Origin: Nonomuraea jiangxiensis
GTDB lineage: Bacteria > Actinomycetota > Actinomycetes > Streptosporangiales > Streptosporangiaceae
Reading direction: 5' to 3'
DNA: 64,000 nucleotides
Assembly: GCF_900099965.1 (NCBI RefSeq)
Contig: NZ_FNDJ01000013.1
Coordinates: forward strand, 248,001-312,000
The notes beneath the pieces are model-generated. The model made no database searches. It was not told the origin of the DNA and saw only the letters and a program-made list of their open reading frames with translations. The translations under genes and the position numbers were made by a program. The stretch's first letter is position 1. The number at the start of each line of letters is the position of its first letter. This document shows positions 54,865 through 64,000 of this stretch, piece after piece.

Positions 54865-56109
54865 GTGCATGTCGCCCACCTGTCGCTGACCGACTTCAGG
54901 TCCTACGCGTCCGTGGAGCTCGGTCTGGAGCCGGGCATCACGGCGTTCGTGGGGCCCAACGGCCAGGGCAAGACCAACCTGGTCGAGGCCCTCGGCTACG
55001 TCGCGACGCACTCCAGCCACCGGGTGGCCAGCGACGCGCCGCTCGTGCGGCAGGGCGCCACGCGGGCGATCGTGCGCTGCGCCGTTCAGCGGGACGACCG
55101 GCGGGCGCTGATCGAGCTGGAGATCAACCCCGGCCGGGCCAACCGCGCCCGGCTCAACCGCTCCCCCGTGTCCAGGCCGCGCGACGTCGTGGGCCTGCTG
55201 CGCACGGTGCTGTTCGCCCCCGAGGACCTGTCACTGGCCAAGGGCGACCCGTCGGAGCGCCGACGGTTCCTCGACGACCTGCTGGTGGCCAGGGCGCCCA
55301 GGTTCGCAGGCGTGCGCGCCGACTACGACCGGGTGCTCAAGCAGCGCGGCGCCCTACTGCGCACGGCCGCCCAGGCCCGCAGGGGCGCCAGGAGCTCCAG
55401 GCGGGCGGAGCGCGACAGCGGGTTCGCCGCGGCGGGCGCGGGCGACGTGCTGAGCACCCTGGAGGTGTGGGACGCCCACCTCGCCAGGCACGGCGCCGAG
55501 TTGCTGGCGGCCCGGCTGGAGCTGATCGAGGCGCTGCGTCCGCTGGTCGCCGGCTCCTACGCCGCGCTGGCCCCGGCGAGTGCCGCCGCGACGCTGGCCT
55601 ACCGCAGCACGTTGTCCACAGGTGGGGATGCGGACGAGGGGGTCCCGGAGCACGAAGCCGCCGGTGAGCGGGGATCTTTCGATACACAGACGTTATCCAC
55701 AGACTTGGGGAAAACCCTTGAGGAACGGCTGCGGGAGCGGCTATTGGAGGTCCGTTCCGCGGAGCTGGAGCGCGGCGTCACGCTCGTCGGCCCGCACCGT
55801 GACGACCTGATTCTCGGCCTCGGCGATCTGCCCGCCCGGGGCTACGCGAGCCACGGGGAGTCGTGGTCGTTCGCGCTGGCGCTCCGGCTGGCCGCCTACG
55901 ACCTGCTGCGGGCCGACGGCGGCGATCCCGTGCTGATCCTGGACGACGTGTTCGCCGAGCTCGACAGCCAGCGCAGGCGCCGGCTCGCCGAGATCGTCGC
56001 CCCGGCCGAGCAGGTGCTGATCACCGCCGCCGTGCCGGACGACGTGCCGGGTGAGCTGATGGGGGCCAGATTCGACGTCGCAGAGGGGAGCGTGACCCGT
56101 GTCCGTTGA
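54865..56109 (+). CDS. recF: DNA replication and repair protein RecF
   Basis: SMC-like ATPase that helps load RecA at gaps and stalled forks, 414 residues. Walker A is [18 protein letters not shown] (~residue 27-44), the signature region [20 protein letters not shown] and [20 protein letters not shown], Walker [22 protein letters not shown] variable stretch (~245-285: [18 protein letters not shown] and [13 protein letters not shown]) has two perfect DnaA boxes in its DNA (55612-55620, 55693-55701). Start GTG 54865. Overlaps dciA by 11 bases. Confidence 0.96.
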   Translation: MHVAHLSLTDFRSYASVELGLEPGITAFVGPNGQGKTNLVEALGYVATHSSHRVASDAPLVRQGATRAIVRCAVQRDDRRALIELEINPGRANRARLNRSPVSRPRDVVGLLRTVLFAPEDLSLAKGDPSERRRFLDDLLVARAPRFAGVRADYDRVLKQRGALLRTAAQARRGARSSRRAERDSGFAAAGAGDVLSTLEVWDAHLARHGAELLAARLELIEALRPLVAGSYAALAPASAAATLAYRSTLSTGGDADEGVPEHEAAGERGSFDTQTLSTDLGKTLEERLRERLLEVRSAELERGVTLVGPHRDDLILGLGDLPARGYASHGESWSFALALRLAAYDLLRADGGDPVLILDDVFAELDSQRRRRLAEIVAPAEQVLITAAVPDDVPGELMGARFDVAEGSVTRVR

Positions 56110-56599
56110 CGACAACCCCACGGCCAGGGGCGCCGCCATGGCCAGGGAGAAGCTGGCCCAGGCCAAGGCCGACGCGGCCAAACGCGGCCAGCTCCCCCGG
56201 CGCGAGCCCAGGCGCAGGGCGGGCGGGGCGCGCAGGGAGAGCGGCGATCCCCAGCTTTTCGGTCGGGCGATCGCCGATCTGCTGGCCGATCGGGGCTGGG
56301 AGCGTTCGGCGGCCGTGGGGGCGGTGTTCGGCCGCTGGGCCGACATCGTGGGCCCTGACCTGGCCTCGCACACCAAGCCCGAGTCCTTCGAGGACGGCGA
56401 GGTGCTGATCGCGGCCGACTCGACCGCCTGGGCGACGCAGGTCCGGCTGCTCGCGCGCACCCTCGTACGCAGGCTCAACGAGGAGCTCGGCACCGGCACC
56501 GTGACGAAGGTAAAGGTCAGAGGACCACAAAACGCTCCAAGATCGACAGGTGGATTGCGGGTGACCGGAAGCCGGGGTCCCGGCGACACCTACGGTTAG
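56099..56599 (+). CDS. DciA family protein (DUF721), likely DnaB helicase loader
   Basis: 166-residue member of the DUF721/DciA family, the ancestral bacterial helicase operator that loads DnaB. The basic Arg/Ala-rich N-terminus (1-~50) is followed by the KH-like DciA domain (~52-150: [69 protein letters not shown]). GTG 56099 lies inside the recF end. With dnaB also in this window, loader and helicase are about 50 kb apart on opposite sides of oriC. The name is by family; function here is inferred. Confidence 0.92.
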   Translation: MSVDDNPTARGAAMAREKLAQAKADAAKRGQLPRREPRRRAGGARRESGDPQLFGRAIADLLADRGWERSAAVGAVFGRWADIVGPDLASHTKPESFEDGEVLIAADSTAWATQVRLLARTLVRRLNEELGTGTVTKVKVRGPQNAPRSTGGLRVTGSRGPGDTYG

Positions 56600-58846
<2,247 letters not shown>

Positions 58847-58867
58847 CCAGAAGAAGGATCATCACCT

Positions 58868-61368
<2,501 letters not shown>

Positions 61369-61372
<4 letters not shown>

Positions 61373-62058
61373 GCTCCCAAGGTGGCACCGCCAGGACGAA
61401 AGCGGCTTCCGGGAACGGACAGCAAGCCAAGAAGCCTACTGAGCCCGAGATCTTCAATGCCGTGGACGACGGTCAGGAAACCTCGCCCGCGCAGAGCAGG
61501 CCCATGATGCCGCAGGACGAGCCGGCCCGCGGCGCATCGCCTGCGCCGGGCCCGGCGTCTCCCGACGGCAACAACGAGACCTCCATCCACGTCCGTCCGT
61601 CGTCACTGACCTCGGAAGCTCCGCCGCCGGCGGTGGAGCTGCCCAGGAAGAAGTCCAACGCCGCCTCGGGGAGCCGGCTGCCCCGCAAGGCCCACCTGGT
61701 CCTGCGCCGCGTGGAGCCGTGGTCGGCCATGAAGTTCAGCTTCGTGGTCTCGCTGGTCTGCTTCGTGGTGCTCTTCGTCGCGGTGGCCGTCCTGTACGGC
61801 GTGCTCTCCGCCCTCGGGGTCTTCGACTCGATCGTCGACCTGGTCAACCAGCTCGGCCAGGGCGAGCAGGGACAGAGCTCGATCCCGATCGACATCGCCT
61901 CCTGGTTCGAGCCGGTGCGCATCCTGGGCTACACAGCGCTGATCGGGGCCGTCAACGTCGTCCTGATCACGGCTCTGGCCACGCTGGGGGCCGTCATCTA
62001 CAACATCGCCTCTGACCTGGTCGGAGGCGTGGAGGTGACCTTCAGCGAGGCCGAATAG
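61369..62058 (+). CDS. DUF3566 domain membrane protein (Rv0007-like)
   Basis: 229-residue membrane protein conserved directly after gyrA in actinobacteria; function unknown, though the Rv0007-CwsA neighbourhood suggests cell-shape or division roles. N-terminal ~105 residues are a disordered Ser/Pro/Gln-rich tail; then [20 protein letters not shown] opens the DUF3566 domain with two helices (~123-148, ~190-215) flanking a short extracellular loop. ATG 61369 overlaps the gyrA stop (ATGA), so it is in the gyrase operon. Confidence 0.94.
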
Positions 62059-62065
62059 ACCGCCC

Positions 62066-62100
62066 CTCGCGCCGTGCCGCCACGATCGGCACGGCGCGAG
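62066..62100 (+). terminator. terminator-like hairpin ending the gyrB-gyrA-DUF3566 operon
   Basis: CTCGCGCCGTGCCG (62066-62079) pairs perfectly with CGGCACGGCGCGAG (62087-62100) across 7 bases. A 14-bp stem with no T-tract, a common actinobacterial form. Confidence 0.8.
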
Positions 62101-62186
62101 CAGCGCCCCGGAGGCGGTAAGCTTTACTCCATCCGAACGAACCGGTTCGCCTCCGCCCTAGGGATGCGATACGGTTCTTGGTGCGC

Positions 62187-62260
62187 GGGGCTATAGCTCA
62201 GACGGTTAGAGCGCTTCCCTGATAAGGAAGAGGTCCCAGGTTCAAGTCCTGGTAGCCCCA
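62187..62260 (+). tRNA. ileT: tRNA-Ile (anticodon GAT)
   Basis: Full cloverleaf: acceptor GGGGCTA/TAGCCCC, D-arm TAGCTCAGACGGTTAGAGC, anticodon stem CTTCC with loop CTGATAA, T-arm with GGTTCAAGTCC, and discriminator A at 62260. CCA is not encoded. Position after DUF3566 is standard. The integrase gene beginning 74 bases beyond the 3' end indicates that the tRNA 3' half serves as an attachment site. Confidence 0.97.
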
Positions 62261-62270
62261 CCCAGCTAGA

Positions 62271-62302
62271 AGGCCCGTCGGGATGATCCGGACGGGCCTT
62301 TG
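62271..62302. terminator. hairpin between tRNA-Ile and integrase
   Basis: AGGCCCGTC (62271-62279) pairs with GACGGGCCT (62291-62299); TTTG follows on the plus strand and TTCTAG on the minus strand, so it can end both the tRNA and integrase transcripts. Confidence 0.8.
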
Positions 62303-62333
62303 ACGGCAACGGGGACGGCAACGTCACTCGCAC

Positions 62334-63476
62334 TCAGTCCCCGAAGAGCTTCCCCGAGATCTTTTCGAGCGCTTCCCTGTGGGCGTCCTGGTCGCCGTGC
62401 GTGTAGATCTCCATGGTGACGGCAATGCGTGCGTGCCCCAAGATCTCCTTGGCGTCTCGGGGAGAGACCTTCAGGTCCTTCAGCATCGTGCCGGTGGTGT
62501 GCCGGAGATCGTGCAGCCTGATCCGGCGTAGCCCGTTGTCCTTTATCACCCGCTCGAAGGCGCGACCAAGGTTCGTCGGTTCGATGGGACCGCCCGTGCG
62601 CGACGCGAAGACCAGCCCGGAGTCCCGCCATTCCTCGCCGGCCTTGCGCTTGGCGTTCGCCTGCAAGCCCGCATGTTCGATGATCGCGTCTCTGACGAAC
62701 GGGATCAGCGGGAGCGTCCTCTTGCCGGCAGCGGTTTTCACCGGCACCCGGACGAGCTTGCCCTTGATTCGCTGAATCTGCCATGCGATGCGAAGCGTGT
62801 TGTCGTCGAGATCCACGTCTTCCCACCCGATGCCGAGCACCTCACCACGCCGGAGCCCGTAAACCAGGAGCATGGCCAGCGGCAGATAGTACGGCAGTGG
62901 CTTGGCCGCCTTGAGGAATTGCCGAGCTTCGTCCACAGACCAGGGCCGAACTGTGGAGGGAGCAGGCGACGGCAGCGTGGTCAGGCGAGCCGGATTGCTA
63001 GGGATCAGTTCCTCTCGCATCGCCCGAGTGAGCGCAGCACTGAGCGTGACCTTCATCGCGTAGACCGTACCGACCGAGTGACCGGCGCTGATCTGCCGAT
63101 TAAGGAACGTCTGGATCGTGGCCACGCGCAACCGGTCGAGGCGCTGTTTGCCGAGAGCCGGCTTGAGGTAGAGCCGGACCATCGTCTCGTACTTGGCGTA
63201 GGTCGTTGCCCGCAGCCGAAGAGGCGCTACGTGTTCGAGCCAATAGTCCAGGTACTCCCCCAGCTTCCAGGGTCGATCCGAGACCGGTTGGCCACGACGA
63301 GACCGGTCGAGCACTTCCACGAGCTTGCCGTGCACCTCCTCCCTGGTCTTGCCGTACTTCCGAACCCTCTTGTACGAGCCGTCCGACGCCAGAACGAAGG
63401 CAGCGCCCTCCCAACGCCCGTCTTTCCGCTGGTAAATGGTGCCTTCTCCGTTGGCCCGCTTGCCCTTCTTCGCCAT
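62334..63476 (-). CDS. int: tyrosine recombinase (integrase) of an AICE
   Basis: Site-specific recombinase of 380 residues. N-terminus KRANGEGTIYQRKDGRWEGA is the Arm-DNA-binding domain, then a core-binding domain (~70-170, LGEYLDYWLEHVAPLRLRAT) and the catalytic domain (~190-370) with R in YGLRRGEVLG, K region, HxxR as HDLRHTTG, H in LGHARIAVTMEIY and nucleophile Tyr in MEIYTHG. Start ATG 63476 overlaps the xis stop (TGATG). Expected to recombine attP with the tRNA-Ile attB. Confidence 0.96.
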   Translation of the reverse strand: MAKKGKRANGEGTIYQRKDGRWEGAAFVLASDGSYKRVRKYGKTREEVHGKLVEVLDRSRRGQPVSDRPWKLGEYLDYWLEHVAPLRLRATTYAKYETMVRLYLKPALGKQRLDRLRVATIQTFLNRQISAGHSVGTVYAMKVTLSAALTRAMREELIPSNPARLTTLPSPAPSTVRPWSVDEARQFLKAAKPLPYYLPLAMLLVYGLRRGEVLGIGWEDVDLDDNTLRIAWQIQRIKGKLVRVPVKTAAGKRTLPLIPFVRDAIIEHAGLQANAKRKAGEEWRDSGLVFASRTGGPIEPTNLGRAFERVIKDNGLRRIRLHDLRHTTGTMLKDLKVSPRDAKEILGHARIAVTMEIYTHGDQDAHREALEKISGKLFGD

Positions 63477-63670
63477 CACGCCGCCTCCTCTCTGAGCCGA
63501 GTCACGAAGTTGTCCACAGCCGCCACCGGCACCCGCCGGCTGCGACCGACCTTGACCGACTCCAGTTCGCCCGATCTGATCAGGTTGTAGATCTGCCACC
63601 GACTCAACCCCAGGACCGCCATCACCTCAGGCACTCTTAACAGCCGTTGTTCGAGAGGAGCCACGTTCAC
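63476..63670 (-). CDS. xis: excisionase / MerR-type HTH protein
   Basis: 64-residue DNA-binding protein with a winged-helix excisionase domain: LLRVPEVMAVLGLSRWQIYN and LIRSGELESVKVGRSRRVP are the HTH_17 pattern. It would direct the integrase towards excision. GTG 63670 follows GGAGGAGGT and overlaps the RepSA stop as GTGA; the frame is open to 63733 but that part overlaps repSA. Confidence 0.93.
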   Translation of the reverse strand: MNVAPLEQRLLRVPEVMAVLGLSRWQIYNLIRSGELESVKVGRSRRVPVAAVDNFVTRLREEAA

Positions 63671-63999
63671 GCCGCCACCTCCTCCCCGGTTGCCGAAAGA
63701 TCGAGCTGTCTCTGGTGCAGGAGCGTGCGCCATCGCTGACGATTGGCGATCTCCACGAGGAGCCGTTGCCCGAGCGGCGGCAGGTTGGGATCACCGGCCG
63801 GGACGGGCTTCCAGGTGTAGCGGTTCGGGTCTTGATCCTCAGTTGCCGAAAGCCCAAGCGCTTCCAGAACCCAGGCGCGGCGGTCGGCGCGGTGATCGGT
63901 CAGGGTCTTGTTCGACCACTTGCGGGAGACCAGGACGCGCCGGCCGGGGTAGCCGAGGTGTTCGGCCTTGTGCGCCTTGCCCCGGCACCGGCCCGGAGC
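63667..63999 (-). CDS. RepSA-type replication initiator, C-terminal part
   Basis: C-terminal 110 residues; the N-terminus is beyond the right edge. The visible sequence includes CRGKAHKAEHLGYPGRRVLV, SRKWSNKTLTDHRADRRAW and VLEALGLS, typical of the RepSA initiators that start rolling-circle replication of excised AICEs, followed by RYTWKPVPAGDPNLPPLGQR. It ends EEVAA at TGA 63669-63667 and is coupled to xis. Confidence 0.9.
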   Translation of the reverse strand, partial: APGRCRGKAHKAEHLGYPGRRVLVSRKWSNKTLTDHRADRRAWVLEALGLSATEDQDPNRYTWKPVPAGDPNLPPLGQRLLVEIANRQRWRTLLHQRQLDLSATGEEVAA

Positions 64000-64000
64000 T

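Larger units (their letters stand above)
62261..64000 (-). mobile_element. AICE (integrative element) end at tRNA-Ile, continues past the right edge
   Basis: Integrase, excisionase and RepSA-type initiator genes in the order and tight coupling seen in pSAM2-like actinomycete integrative and conjugative elements, placed against the 3' end of tRNA-Ile. The other boundary and transfer genes (TraSA-type) are outside the window. Confidence 0.88.

Noticed and set aside
62124-62333. Minus-strand open frame containing GLPGLEPGTSSLSGKRS
   Set aside because: It is the antisense reading of tRNA-Ile, a well-known false protein.

Overview
The window is high-GC actinobacterial chromosome spanning the replication origin. 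Gene order, DnaA boxes of the TTGTCCACA type, parS sites of the form TGTTTCACGTGAAACA, frequent GTG/TTG and apparently leaderless starts, and an integrase-excisionase-RepSA cluster at the right edge all fit a filamentous actinomycete, most likely Streptosporangiales (Nonomuraea-like). The genus is an inference from gene content, not a measured identity.

Layout. 1-2.8 kb: a truncated DHA2 efflux pump diverging from a YCII protein and an ECF42 sigma factor. 2.9-5.5 kb: dnaB, whose P-loop is split by a 412-residue class 3-type intein with a cysteine-rich insertion in its endonuclease. 5.8-11.4 kb: an accessory transport block (MATE exporter, APC permease, polar amino acid ABC transporter). 12-13.7 kb: rplI, rpsR, ssb, rpsF. 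13.9-15.2 kb: two small membrane proteins and an endonuclease IV-like enzyme. 15.3-22.6 kb: two mannosyltransferases, a bifunctional penicillin-binding protein, DUF5318, a PadR regulator and inositol-phosphate synthase. This matches the M. tuberculosis ino1-ponA1-rpsF-dnaB block, with the transport genes added between rplI and dnaB. 22.8-35.3 kb: idi, an MFS protein, the CCA-adding enzyme, a YbaK-like deacylase, DUF6049, murJ, a separate pseudokinase, sigM and its anti-sigma factor, trxB and trxA. 35.5-43.1 kb: GNAT, PLP aminotransferase, D-Ala-D-Ala ligase, then a loose accessory stretch (SUKH-like gene, 15-bp coding repeats, threonine aldolase) and a parS cluster. 43.1-50.1 kb: parB, parA, rsmG, jag, yidC, yidD, rnpA, rpmH, all leftward. 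50.1-52.6 kb: origin region flanking dnaA. 52.6-62.1 kb: dnaN, gnd, recF, dciA, gyrB, gyrA, DUF3566, all rightward. 62.2-64 kb: tRNA-Ile(GAT) carrying the end of an integrated AICE (int, xis, repSA).

Replication and segregation genes point away from oriC on both sides. DnaA-box-like sequences occur not only in the two intergenic origin segments but also in the linker-coding part of dnaA, in a variable part of recF and upstream of dnaB. The least explained features are the DnaB intein insertion, the tandem minisatellites (13, 14, 15 and about 41 bp), the 1.1-kb spacer between parA and parB, an amber codon at the natural start of the SUKH-like gene, and paired ECF42-type promoters built on one palindrome.
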